A DNA stretch of 64,000 bases from Gammaproteobacteria bacterium (GTDB lineage Bacteria; Pseudomonadota; Gammaproteobacteria; Pseudomonadales; Azotimanducaceae): assembly GCA_009840545.1 (NCBI GenBank), contig VXNM01000010.1, forward strand, positions 434,001 to 498,000, read 5' to 3'. The number at the start of each line of letters is the position of its first letter. Position 1 is the first letter of the stretch. Of the stretch, positions 17,755 through 26,332 are shown piece by piece. The translations under genes and the position numbers were made by a program. The notes beneath the pieces were generated by a model. That model was not told the origin of the DNA, did no database searches, and worked only from the letters and a program-made list of their open reading frames with translations.

Positions 17755-19030
17755 CGCGAGCTAATCGAATCCCTGTGAACTGCCAACGGTCATGAGCATA
17801 GAAGAAGTTGCGATACGTGGTGCGGATGTGCCCTGGAGGCGTTGCGACAGAACCACCCCGCAGCACAAATTGATTTGCCATGAATTTGCCGTTGTACTCG
17901 CCTAGTGCACCTTTCAATGGAACGTATCCCGGGTAGGGCGAATAGCTGGAAGAGGTCCATTCCCAGCAATCACCAATCAATTGTTTCAGTTGGTCACCTT
18001 CCGATGCTGGCTGTGGATGAAGCTCGGTGTTGGGTGTGCCGGAAGAAAAAATTGGTGCGCATTGTGACTCGGTGGCATGTTCCCACTCAAATTCCGTAGC
18101 TAGTCGTGCTCCGGCCCATCGCGCAAAAGCATCAGCTTCATAGAAACTAATGTGTGTAACAGGATAGGCAAGGTCGAGTTCCCGTTCCCCCGAGAGCGTG
18201 TATTCGATCCGATCACCTTGTTCCCCCGACCAATACTCGGGCAGGGACCATCCGCGCTGCTTTTTCTCGAGCCAGCCGTCAGAGAGCCATAGCCTTGGAT
18301 CATCATAGCCTCCATCACGAATGAAATCCTCGAATTCGCCATTGGTTATCAATCGATTGCTCAACGAGTATGGGGCGAGATAAACTCGATGCTTGGGAGT
18401 CTCGTTGTCAAAACAAAAACTATGCCCGTCTACTTCTATACCAATACTGGCCATACCTCCATCAAACGACGAGTACGCCAGGCGATCGACGGAAACATCG
18501 TTCGACTTTGGAGTGGCACCGTTGTACGACGGACGTAACGGATTCTTCCCAAGAATGTACTTGAAGTCGGTAACCATCAATTCTTGGTGCTGCTGTTCGT
18601 GATTCAGACCCAAGGTCACTCGGTCTAGTACATCAGGGCGAGTGTTGCCTTTGAGCAATGCGCTCATGCCTTGATCCACATGACGTCTGTATTCGTAGAT
18701 CTCCTTGACGAGCGGCCGAGTCAGGTTTCCTCGTTCAGGGCGGGGAAAGTAATTCCCAATGGATTCATAGTAGGAATTGAAGAGGTAGTTGAACTTACTA
18801 TTGAATACGCGATAGTTCGGACAATACTCTTGAAGGATGAACGCTTCAAAGAACCATGTCGTATGCGCCAAGTGCCACTTAATGGGACTCACTTCGGGAA
18901 TGGGCTGGACGCAATAGTCTTCTACTTCTAACGGCCCGCACAACTCCTCGCTCCGCGCACGTACTGCGCGGTAAGAGGATCCAATATCTGCTATTGCTTG
19001 AGGATTGTCGTCTCTCACCAAACTCTGCAA
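17744..19030 (-). CDS. egtB: Hercynine oxygenase / sulfoxide synthase EgtB
   Basis: A 428-residue protein with an N-terminal DinB-like four-helix part and a C-terminal formylglycine-generating-enzyme-like domain. The iron-binding histidines are visible in KWHLAHTTWFF (His53/His56) and NHEQQHQELM (His144 and His148). The C-terminal half has 'VTHISFYEADAFARWAGARL' and WEWTSSSYSPYPGY. EgtB joins a thiol substrate (gamma-glutamylcysteine or cysteine) to hercynine with O2. The most upstream start is the TTG at 19028-19030; it has no clear ribosome site, and a GTG four codons later is possible. It is divergent from the ECF sigma factor gene. Confidence 0.93.
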   Translation of the reverse strand: MQSLVRDDNPQAIADIGSSYRAVRARSEELCGPLEVEDYCVQPIPEVSPIKWHLAHTTWFFEAFILQEYCPNYRVFNSKFNYLFNSYYESIGNYFPRPERGNLTRPLVKEIYEYRRHVDQGMSALLKGNTRPDVLDRVTLGLNHEQQHQELMVTDFKYILGKNPLRPSYNGATPKSNDVSVDRLAYSSFDGGMASIGIEVDGHSFCFDNETPKHRVYLAPYSLSNRLITNGEFEDFIRDGGYDDPRLWLSDGWLEKKQRGWSLPEYWSGEQGDRIEYTLSGERELDLAYPVTHISFYEADAFARWAGARLATEFEWEHATESQCAPIFSSGTPNTELHPQPASEGDQLKQLIGDCWEWTSSSYSPYPGYVPLKGALGEYNGKFMANQFVLRGGSVATPPGHIRTTYRNFFYAHDRWQFTGIRLARDVD

Positions 19031-19231
19031 TTGTCTTGTAGAAAAGGGGTTCCCTCCACCATCGACATGAGCTCATATGCCTGATGGCTGTCCCTTTATT
19101 ATCCCCTTACGGAAATTTCACCCGTGAAAAGTCCTCTGCTCTTTGAATGTGGATCTCTAGAAAACGGAACAAACCTTTGATGTCCGACGACTATAGAACG
19201 TACATTGGATGCAAGCGACTCTCGATCTGCG

Positions 19232-20626
19232 ATGGCATTTAAGACTGAATTGGATCATAGTCTGTTGGCTCGCTTCTACAGAAAGCGAGAATTCGAAGCT
19301 CTAGAAGAGTTTATTCGGCGTCACCGAAATTGGGCGGTTAGACGGGCTTCACAATTCTCACCTGCGGATGCAGAGGATATTGTGCAAGTCTCGATCCTGA
19401 GACTCATAGCAAGTGAATCAGTCCAAGATGACATCATCAGTCCTTTGGGTTGGTGGAACAAGATCATTGTTGGTGCGGGTGTCGATCATCTTCGATCAAA
19501 TGAACGTCGCAAGAGTCGAGAGACTGCTGCGACCGACCGATTCGATCCAAACCTTGAGATGCAGGATGGTCCTGAAGACGACATTGCTCGGAGACAGCTG
19601 CTCGAAGCCATAGAGAACGAGATGGATGGTTTGGGCGACAAGCTGCGTATTCCTCTTGTGTTGCGATTCTTGAAGAATCACAGCTACGCTGAAATCTCCC
19701 GACTGTTGGGAATACCAACGGGAACGGTGTCTTCTCGGATACACCGGGGATTGTCCACCCTCAAAGGTACATTGACCAAACGGGGTTTTCTGCCTCCAGT
19801 GTTAGCGAAATCAATACAGTCAGCCGCAAAGGAGAAACCAACGGTGAAACGATCAAGACAAGAAATAGTCGGGCAAAACCGATTATTCGCAAGAAAGTGG
19901 GATGGTCTTTGGACGATTAGTGGACGCAGCTTGGGAAGCATCGATGCAAAGGTCGACTCGAATGGAGACGTCGTTTTGAAATGGCGCGAGGACACCCCGT
20001 CAAAAGGCTCCTCGAGCCCTCAAGAATACCCAGAGCGGGCCAATGATAGGTCTTGGACCGTTAGAGAGCTCGTGCTGTCAGATGCGAGCTTGTTTACTTG
20101 GACGGAACTTACGTCTCGGGACGGCGCAAAAGGACGGGCCGCAAACCGACTCGGGGGCGGCGCAAGATCCGAGTTCGAACAGGTTACGGAGATTTCTCAC
20201 TTGAATGATGTCGAATTGGAGATTCGATCAAACACAAGAGGCAACTACAACATCGAAGCTCAGGGCGAGGGACCTATAGTCATTAATTCGCTATTGCCCC
20301 TAGTGTTGGGCGAAGTGAGTCACAAAGACAACAGTATGTGGCCGATCCGCTTGCTTGGTATGTGGGCGGAAGAAGAGAAAGACTTGAAGTCCTGGACATG
20401 GCTGTCCCTACCTTGTAAGGCAAAATATCTTGGAAGGGTCGGGCAACCACTGCAACAAGGACATTTGTACGAATTTGTCAATATGCAAGACGAACCCGGT
20501 CAACAAGTTTCCCATTGGGAAACTGAGGAAAAAGAGATCTCTGGAACATTTTGGGGCGCGGAAGGCAATCTCTACACGAGAGAAGAAGAGATCGCGAGAG
20601 CCATGGTTGCGGCTATTCCTCACTAG
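19232..20626 (+). CDS. ECF-type sigma factor with about 275-residue C-terminal extension
   Basis: A 464-residue protein. Residues 1-185 are a sigma-70 region 2 and region 4 pair: 'DAEDIVQVSILRL' in region 2, then 'LRIPLVLRFLKNHSYAEISR' and LLGIPTGTVSSRIHRGL, the region 4 helix-turn-helix. A normal ECF factor would stop here. The remaining residues are Ser/Trp/Gly-rich, probably beta-strand-rich, with 'ARKWDGLWTISGRSLGSIDA' near the domain start. I do not recognise the extension; it is not a SnoaL or TPR type. No anti-sigma gene is adjacent, so the extension may hold the sensing function. The ATG at 19232 is preferred; a TTG at 19205 would add nine residues. Neither has a clear ribosome site. 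The gene is divergent from egtBD, which it could regulate. Confidence 0.8.
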   Translation: MAFKTELDHSLLARFYRKREFEALEEFIRRHRNWAVRRASQFSPADAEDIVQVSILRLIASESVQDDIISPLGWWNKIIVGAGVDHLRSNERRKSRETAATDRFDPNLEMQDGPEDDIARRQLLEAIENEMDGLGDKLRIPLVLRFLKNHSYAEISRLLGIPTGTVSSRIHRGLSTLKGTLTKRGFLPPVLAKSIQSAAKEKPTVKRSRQEIVGQNRLFARKWDGLWTISGRSLGSIDAKVDSNGDVVLKWREDTPSKGSSSPQEYPERANDRSWTVRELVLSDASLFTWTELTSRDGAKGRAANRLGGGARSEFEQVTEISHLNDVELEIRSNTRGNYNIEAQGEGPIVINSLLPLVLGEVSHKDNSMWPIRLLGMWAEEEKDLKSWTWLSLPCKAKYLGRVGQPLQQGHLYEFVNMQDEPGQQVSHWETEEKEISGTFWGAEGNLYTREEEIARAMVAAIPH

Positions 20627-20662
20627 ACCCAATAGCTGGTAAACCGAATACGCCGCAAGTCG

Positions 20663-21325
20663 CTAGGATGACGTTTGTGCCTCTTGAGATGAACTGACCA
20701 AGTAACGAAAAATACGAGCTAGCTGTGTTGGGTCGTGCGGCGGTTTGATATAGCCATAGCAGGACCCATCCGGCGAGAAAATCACAATGTGACCTTGATG
20801 CTCCACCAAGTATTCCAAAGCCGAAGTGTTGGAGCCCATTCTCATGAAACCTACACCAACGGTGTCCGCAAACTGCTTGATATTTGCCTCGGTCCCCGTT
20901 AGTCCCACAAAGTTCGGGGAAAAGTGGGAAACAAACCTCTTTACAGTTTCGACGTCGTCCCGAGTTGGGTCTACACTTACAAACATTCCTCGAAACTGAC
21001 TAAAGACTTCGGAAGAGGCGTTTTCACTGAGTTGCTCTTCGGTTTCTCGGAGCAAGGACAAAGTGATGGGACAAATGTCGGGACAGTGGGTATAGCCGAA
21101 GAAGGCATACGTCCACTTTCCCTTCAAATCCTCGGCACCAAAATCAGCCGCTTGGTGATCTAGAAGTACGAGTTCTCCGACTTCCGTTGGTACCGTCAGC
21201 TCGACGAGTCCTAAGGCTTTCAATTCTTGCGCCGACAATCGATCATCGCCCGTTTGAACCGCATACCAATACGCGCCTCCCAAAACAAGGATGATGACGG
21301 CAAAAATTGCGATTCGAATCTTCAT
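20663..21325 (-). CDS. SCO1/SenC-family copper chaperone
   Basis: A 220-residue thioredoxin-fold protein anchored by an N-terminal membrane segment (residues 4-21). The copper site is FFGYTHCPDICPITLSLL (CPDIC) with the conserved His in LVEHQGHIVIF. SCO proteins deliver copper to the CuA centre of cytochrome oxidase on the outer face of the inner membrane. It is three bases downstream of the SURF1 gene, so they form one unit. The SURF1 partner supports the oxidase-assembly role; the oxidase structural genes are elsewhere. Confidence 0.92.
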   Translation of the reverse strand: MKIRIAIFAVIILVLGGAYWYAVQTGDDRLSAQELKALGLVELTVPTEVGELVLLDHQAADFGAEDLKGKWTYAFFGYTHCPDICPITLSLLRETEEQLSENASSEVFSQFRGMFVSVDPTRDDVETVKRFVSHFSPNFVGLTGTEANIKQFADTVGVGFMRMGSNTSALEYLVEHQGHIVIFSPDGSCYGYIKPPHDPTQLARIFRYLVSSSQEAQTSS

Positions 21326-21328
21326 TTC

Positions 21329-22054
21329 CTATGATTCTTCGTCTGTCCGACGCAATGCGAAATACCAATAGCCAAGAACGATCAGAATACCAATCATGAG
21401 CCACTGAACCGCATAACTCCAGTGCGTACTAGCCCCTTGCTCAAACGACAAGTGAATTGGAACCAACACGCCTTCGCTTTCGGGCAACAGGCGAATTTCG
21501 TCCTCGTGCGAACCAATGACTCTCGCCATTTCTTTCACGTTCAGACGGTTAACACGCCTAGGCCACACATCCGCATCGTAACCGGCGGTAGACCTTTGAC
21601 GTAGATTCGGCCATACAACCCCAGAAATCTCGACCAGCTCTTGGGGAGTTTCAACTTCAGGCGTGTGAAACCAAGATCCCTGTACGGACACCCATCCCCG
21701 GTTGACCAAGAACACACCAGCATCTGTGTCGAAGGGAGTAATAATCCAAAAACCAGGTTGTCCGAAGTGTCTCTGATAAGCGACTATGAATGTGCGGTTC
21801 TCATCGAACTGTCCTAGCAGATCAATTTTTCGGTAATAAGTTTCGCCTTCTACGAACTCGTCTGCTTCTATCGCAGGCATATCGAGTCGATCTACGTAGA
21901 CATCTCGAAGCTCGGACTTCTCAAGGCCACGTGTCACTTGCCAAGTACTGAGCCCAAGGGTGGTCAGTGCCGCAACTATAACCTGAATCGCCAATATCCA
22001 ACCGCCTCGAGGACGCAAGAAAGCAATCGAGAGATTTTCTGTTCTGCCGTTCAT
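21329..22054 (-). CDS. SURF1-family cytochrome oxidase assembly protein
   Basis: A 241-residue protein with the SURF1 plan: one membrane helix near the N-terminus (residues 16-38, after 'FLRPRGGW'), a periplasmic domain with 'FVEGETYYRKIDLLGQFDEN' and GFWIITPF, and a second membrane helix near the C-terminus ('SYAVQWLMIGILIVLGYWYF'). SURF1 helps insert heme a into cytochrome oxidase subunit I. It precedes the SCO gene and follows aroE by 21 bases on the same strand. Confidence 0.92.
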   Translation of the reverse strand: MNGRTENLSIAFLRPRGGWILAIQVIVAALTTLGLSTWQVTRGLEKSELRDVYVDRLDMPAIEADEFVEGETYYRKIDLLGQFDENRTFIVAYQRHFGQPGFWIITPFDTDAGVFLVNRGWVSVQGSWFHTPEVETPQELVEISGVVWPNLRQRSTAGYDADVWPRRVNRLNVKEMARVIGSHEDEIRLLPESEGVLVPIHLSFEQGASTHWSYAVQWLMIGILIVLGYWYFALRRTDEES

Positions 22055-22075
22055 TTAGAAACTAGATTCTCTTCC

Positions 22076-22882
22076 TCAAGATCGTAATCGACTCAGGACA
22101 TTCGAAGCAACTTCGTTTTCAAGTTCCACGTTGCGCCACAAACTAAAGGCTTCGGCGGCCTGGAAGACCAACATGCCAAGTCCATCGGAAACTGCACGAG
22201 CATCATTTTGCTGAGAAGCGACCACAAATCCCGTCAGTCCGTCCGATTGATAGCTCAAGTCGTAGCACCGTGATTTGCTTGTAATTGCTAGGTCGAATTG
22301 AAGGCTTTCGCCATGGAGAAATGCTGAAGTCGCATTGATAACAATGTCCCATGACCCACCCGCTTCGCTCAAAGGCAACATAGATAAGTCTGGAAACCGT
22401 TCTTTTAGATTTGAGAGTTTGGATTCAGTTCGATTTGCAACTGTAACAAGACACCCTTCTCTCAAAAGAGGACCCAAAACTCCACTCGCAGCTCCGCCAG
22501 CGCCAAGGACGAGAATTCGAGCTCCTTGCTTCAGCCAACCTAGTCGCTCAAGATCTTTCTTAAGACCCAAACCGTCCGTGTTGTAGCCAGTTGTCTCTCC
22601 GTCTCGGTACACAATCGTATTGACCGCACCGCATTCCCGAGCCAGTACGTCAACTCTATCCACCCAGTGAAACGCATCATTCTTGAATGGCGCGGTGACG
22701 CTCAATCCTAGGCCACCCCTCCCAAAAAAGCTGCTGGCCGATGTGTCGAACTCATCGGGAGGCGAGTGCAGTCTGGAAAACTCGAGCTCTTCCCCTGTAT
22801 GTTGGGCGAACAATGCATGAATCTTTGGCGACAAACTGTGAGCAACAGGATTTCCGATCACCGCATAACGATCACGGCTCAT
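22076..22882 (-). CDS. aroE: Shikimate dehydrogenase
   Basis: A 268-residue NADP-dependent enzyme reducing 3-dehydroshikimate to shikimate. The N-terminus 'AVIGNPVAHSLSPKIHALFA' has the shikimate-binding SLSP motif, the catalytic Lys is in VTAPFKNDAF, the Asn and Asp of the site in GAVNTIVY and GYNTDGLG, and the Rossmann loop is LGAGGAASGV. Its ATG overlaps the tsaC stop as ATGA at 22879-22882, continuing the coupled run purE-tsaC-aroE. Confidence 0.96.
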   Translation of the reverse strand: MSRDRYAVIGNPVAHSLSPKIHALFAQHTGEELEFSRLHSPPDEFDTSASSFFGRGGLGLSVTAPFKNDAFHWVDRVDVLARECGAVNTIVYRDGETTGYNTDGLGLKKDLERLGWLKQGARILVLGAGGAASGVLGPLLREGCLVTVANRTESKLSNLKERFPDLSMLPLSEAGGSWDIVINATSAFLHGESLQFDLAITSKSRCYDLSYQSDGLTGFVVASQQNDARAVSDGLGMLVFQAAEAFSLWRNVELENEVASNVLSRLRS

Positions 22883-23442
22883 CGCAGTCGGGCACCACTA
22901 ATTGCGTCTCGAATTGTGCTCGGACCTTTAACACACCCGATACTGCCCGAAAGTACCAAGTCGACCAATGAACCGAAGGTCTCCTGTACCTCCGTCCTTG
23001 TCTTTGCGGGAGGTTTGCCGCTTACGTTGGCAGACGTGGAAACAAGCGGAGAGTCCATGCGCTCACACAGTTCTCTCGCTTGCTTGTGGTCCGGCACTCG
23101 TATCGCTATCGTCGATCTGCTGCCTGTGACCGTCGTGGGAAATCGTGTCGATGGCACGATCCACGTAATGTGACCCGGCCAACTCTTTCGCACCATCTCT
23201 TGTTCGGTCAGTTCTAGTTCTTTGATCTCCGTGTCGAAAACCTTCGAGTCATGACCGATGACTATGAGACCTTTGTCTGCATCGCGACACTTTATTGACA
23301 AAATACGGGAAACTGCTGATGCATTCCAAGGATCACATGCCAATCCCCATACACCTTCACAGGCGTGAGCAATTATTCCGCCGTTTCTTAGTACTTCGAC
23401 CGCGGTTGCTATGTCGTCGGCGTTAGAAACGCATGCGTTCAT
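22879..23442 (-). CDS. tsaC: Threonylcarbamoyl-AMP synthase TsaC (YrdC)
   Basis: A 187-residue YrdC-fold enzyme. It makes threonylcarbamoyl-AMP from threonine, bicarbonate and ATP for the t6A37 modification of ANN-decoding tRNAs. Motifs: 'GGIIAHACEGVWGLACDP' (the PTET-like segment reads CEGVWG), 'KCRDADKGLIVIGHD' with the KxR...KGL pair, and 'RSTIAIRVPDH' followed by SPLVSTSANVSG. Short length matches the TsaC rather than the longer Sua5 form. Its start overlaps the purE stop as ATGA (23439-23442). Confidence 0.94.
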   Translation of the reverse strand: MNACVSNADDIATAVEVLRNGGIIAHACEGVWGLACDPWNASAVSRILSIKCRDADKGLIVIGHDSKVFDTEIKELELTEQEMVRKSWPGHITWIVPSTRFPTTVTGSRSTIAIRVPDHKQARELCERMDSPLVSTSANVSGKPPAKTRTEVQETFGSLVDLVLSGSIGCVKGPSTIRDAISGARLR

Positions 23443-23930
23443 TCGTTCTGAATGGACGCGTTTTGCTCTCTAACTCTCTTGACGCTTCTCTCTCGATCTT
23501 TCTTGAGTTGCTGTTGCAGATCGTCGTCGGACAGAGCAAGAATTTGAGCGGCGAGATGACCAGCGTTCTTAGCGCCCGCCTTACCAATCGCAAGCGTCGC
23601 CACGGGAATTCCACCGGGCATTTGAACTGTAGATAGGAGAGCGTCAAAACCAGACATCGGTCCACCGTCCATGGGAACACCAATAACAGGTTTTGTCGTG
23701 TTTGCCGCCACAGCACCGGCCAAATGTGCAGCAAGCCCGGCCGCACAAATGAAGATTTGGCAACCGCGCGATTCGGCGGACCGAACGTAGTCTGCAGTTT
23801 GCGCTGGGTTTCGATGCGCGGAGGTTACTCGAACTTCGTACTGAATGTCGAAGTCGCTCAAAATCTCCGTCGTCGACTGCATTACTGGCCAATCTGAATT
23901 CGAACCCATTAATACGGCTACCCAGCCCAT
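23439..23930 (-). CDS. purE: N5-carboxyaminoimidazole ribonucleotide mutase PurE
   Basis: A 163-residue class I PurE. It shows MGSNSDWPVM (phosphate loop), VTSAHRNPAQT with the catalytic His, and the Ala/Gly-rich 'AAGLAAHLAGAVAANTTKPV' with the second conserved His. It moves the carboxyl group of N5-CAIR to CAIR in purine synthesis. A strong ribosome site AGGAGG lies five bases before the ATG, so this is the well-translated first gene of the run. PurK, its usual neighbour, is not present here. The C-terminal 25 residues are rich in Gln, Lys and Arg and longer than in most relatives. Confidence 0.95.
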   Translation of the reverse strand: MGWVAVLMGSNSDWPVMQSTTEILSDFDIQYEVRVTSAHRNPAQTADYVRSAESRGCQIFICAAGLAAHLAGAVAANTTKPVIGVPMDGGPMSGFDALLSTVQMPGGIPVATLAIGKAGAKNAGHLAAQILALSDDDLQQQLKKDRERSVKRVREQNASIQNE

Positions 23931-24137
23931 GGTCTCCTCCTAGTTGCTTGTCTGTATTGTCTTCAAAGTTGCCTGCGTTCCTGATCACAAATCCTAGAAA
24001 GAGGCAGGCTCATTTCGGCATTCGAAAGGGCGAAATTCTATATGTAGACAGTCTCTAAAGCTCAAACAAACTCCAGAAAACTGTGGTGGCTACCTAATCC
24101 GAGAGCAAGAGTCCTGTGCGAATCAACTGCCTCTCAA

Positions 24138-25223
24138 CTATCGCGCCATTGCAGAGCCGGCTTTGGCCAGTTCCTGTGCTGCATGTTCTGCAGGTGCGCT
24201 CGTTCCCGACGAACGTCTTGGGTCAAACGCGTCACGTACACCTTCACTAATGAATATCAAGAGAACCAGCATGATTGCCATCGTAAAGAATCCGGTAAGT
24301 CCAAGCCACGGAGACTGTATGTTTGCCTTGCCTTGAGCAAGGAGCTCACCAATTGACGGTGACCCTGCTGGTAGACCGAACCCGAGGAAATCGAGTGCTG
24401 TGAGCATGGTTACAGCACCGCACAAAATGAAAGGTACATTGGTTAGCGTTGCGACCATTGCGTTTGGGAGTACATGTCGTCGCATGATTGTTCGATTGGA
24501 GACGCCAAGCGCACGCGCGGCTTTGACAAAGTCAAAATTTCGGGTCCGAAGAAACTCGGCCCGTACTACTGCGACTAAGGTCATCCAGCTAAAGCAGGTT
24601 AGAAGGATGAGTAACCAAATTACGTTCGGTTCAATCACGCTCGCCAAGATGATCAAGATGAGCAGTACGGGTAGTCCCGCCCAGATTTCCACAAACCTCT
24701 GACCCAACAAATCTACCAATCCTCCGAAATAGCCTTGCATTGCACCAACTCCAACACCGATCAGTGAGCTGAAGAAGGTCAAAGTGATTCCGAATACGAC
24801 CGACAAACGAAACCCGTAGATCAAACGTGCCAATGTATCTTTGGCACGATCGTCGGTTCCAAGCCAATGTCTTCTTGACGGTGGTGCGGGCGTAGATTGA
24901 TCGATCAAGAAATCCACGGTGTCGTAGCTATAGGGTATGGGAGGAAAAATCGCCCATCCATTCTTCTCTTCAATTAGGTTCTTGACATACGGGTCCGAAT
25001 AGTCCGCTTCGATTTCCAGCTCGCCGCCTAGATCGCTTTCCGCCACAAAAGAAAATGCTGGAAAGAAAAGCTTGCCATCCAGGAACATCACTATTGGCTT
25101 GTCGTTGGCCAAGACTTCTGCAATTAGCGAGAGTCCAAAGATAACGCCGAAGATCCAAAGCGAGTAGTAAGCTCTCTTGTTGGCCTTGAAGTTGGTTATT
25201 CCTCGACGAACTAGTGGGCTCAT
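24138..25223 (-). CDS. yejE: ABC transporter permease, YejE type
   Basis: A 361-residue inner-membrane permease of the oligopeptide (DppC/OppC) class with the N-terminal extracytoplasmic insertion typical of YejE: first helix at about 20-40, a periplasmic stretch to about 130, then helices including 'GLPVLLILIILASVI'. The EAA loop reads 'AARALGVSNRTIMRRHVLPN', which contacts the ATPase. With YejA and YejB it imports peptides, and the E. coli version takes up microcin C. Its ATG overlaps the yejB stop (25220-25223, ATGA). No ATPase gene (yejF) follows in the next 200 bases. Confidence 0.9.
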   Translation of the reverse strand: MSPLVRRGITNFKANKRAYYSLWIFGVIFGLSLIAEVLANDKPIVMFLDGKLFFPAFSFVAESDLGGELEIEADYSDPYVKNLIEEKNGWAIFPPIPYSYDTVDFLIDQSTPAPPSRRHWLGTDDRAKDTLARLIYGFRLSVVFGITLTFFSSLIGVGVGAMQGYFGGLVDLLGQRFVEIWAGLPVLLILIILASVIEPNVIWLLILLTCFSWMTLVAVVRAEFLRTRNFDFVKAARALGVSNRTIMRRHVLPNAMVATLTNVPFILCGAVTMLTALDFLGFGLPAGSPSIGELLAQGKANIQSPWLGLTGFFTMAIMLVLLIFISEGVRDAFDPRRSSGTSAPAEHAAQELAKAGSAMAR

Positions 25224-26314
25224 TCGCGAGTCTCGAAATCAATTCTCGGATCTACAAAAACGTAGCAGAGGTCTCCTACCAGGTGCATGATGAGTGAGAT
25301 CAAAGTGAATACGTACAGAGTTCCGAACAAGATGGGATAGTCCCGCTTGACTACGGCTTCATAGCTGAGAAGACCAATTCCCTCCAAGGAAAAAATCACT
25401 TCTATCAGCACGGACCCCGTGAACAAAATGCCGACAAATGCTGCCGGAAAACCCGCTATGACTATGAGCATTGCGTTGCGAAAGACATGTCCGAACAACA
25501 CTCGGCGTTCTGACAATCCCTTTGCTCGAGCGGTTAGGACGAACTGCTTGCTTATCTCTTCTAGAAACGAGTTCTTGGTGAGCATGGACAAATACGCAAA
25601 CCCGCCGATGGTCAACGAGAGAACCGGCAAGGCCAAGTGCCAGAAATAATCACCAACCTGCCGAAACCATCCCCACTCTTGATAGCCTTCCGAGTGGAAG
25701 CCTCTCATGGGAAAAACTTCCCAGTAGCTGCCTCCAGCAAACAGAACGATGAGAAGAATGGCGAAAAGGAATCCTGGTATCGCATAGCCCACAAAGATGA
25801 TCGTGCTCGTCCATAGGTCGAATCGCGTGCCGTCCTTGACGGCTTTTCGCACTCCCAGCGGAATTGAAATGGCATAGATGAGCAGCAACGACCATAATCC
25901 CAACGAGATGGAAACTGGCAACCGCTCGATCACGAGCTCACGGACCGGCTTGTCCTGAAAAAAACTCGTGCCAAAGTTGAACACAAGGTAATTTCCAATC
26001 ATGGTGAAGAAACGAACGTGGACGGGCTTGTCAAACCCAAATTGCACTTTTAGGTCTTCAACTAGATCAGGGTCCAGACCGTAGGTACCCGGACTGTGTA
26101 CATTGCCCGATGCCTGAATCGTTTCAGACGACATCCCGCTGTCGCCGCCCCCGCTGATACGTTGCGTCGACGACACTTGCCCCATAGTCACCTGGGCAAC
26201 GATCTGTTCGATCGGGCCACCGGGAGCGAACTGGACAACGACAAAATTGATGAGGATGATTCCGAACAATGTCGGAGGAATCAGAAGCAAACGTTTGAGT
26301 ATGTACTTGCCCAT
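25220..26314 (-). CDS. yejB: ABC transporter permease, YejB type
   Basis: A 364-residue DppB/OppB-class permease. It has the first membrane helix at residues 7-30 (LLIPPTLFGIILINFVVVQF), a periplasmic loop holding 'GLDPDLVEDLKVQFGFDKPV', and later helices. The EAA loop reads 'TARAKGLSERRVLFGHVFRN'. The periplasmic loop is expanded with Ser/Gly-rich sequence near residues 50-70, as in YejB relatives. It is 18 bases downstream of yejA and overlaps yejE. Confidence 0.92.
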   Translation of the reverse strand: MGKYILKRLLLIPPTLFGIILINFVVVQFAPGGPIEQIVAQVTMGQVSSTQRISGGGDSGMSSETIQASGNVHSPGTYGLDPDLVEDLKVQFGFDKPVHVRFFTMIGNYLVFNFGTSFFQDKPVRELVIERLPVSISLGLWSLLLIYAISIPLGVRKAVKDGTRFDLWTSTIIFVGYAIPGFLFAILLIVLFAGGSYWEVFPMRGFHSEGYQEWGWFRQVGDYFWHLALPVLSLTIGGFAYLSMLTKNSFLEEISKQFVLTARAKGLSERRVLFGHVFRNAMLIVIAGFPAAFVGILFTGSVLIEVIFSLEGIGLLSYEAVVKRDYPILFGTLYVFTLISLIMHLVGDLCYVFVDPRIDFETRE

Positions 26315-26332
26315 GGAATCGCTGCTACATCG

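Noticed and set aside
20663-22054. A complete cytochrome oxidase cluster around SCO and SURF1
   Set aside because: No oxidase subunit, heme A synthase or heme O synthase gene is in the window; only the two assembly factors are present.
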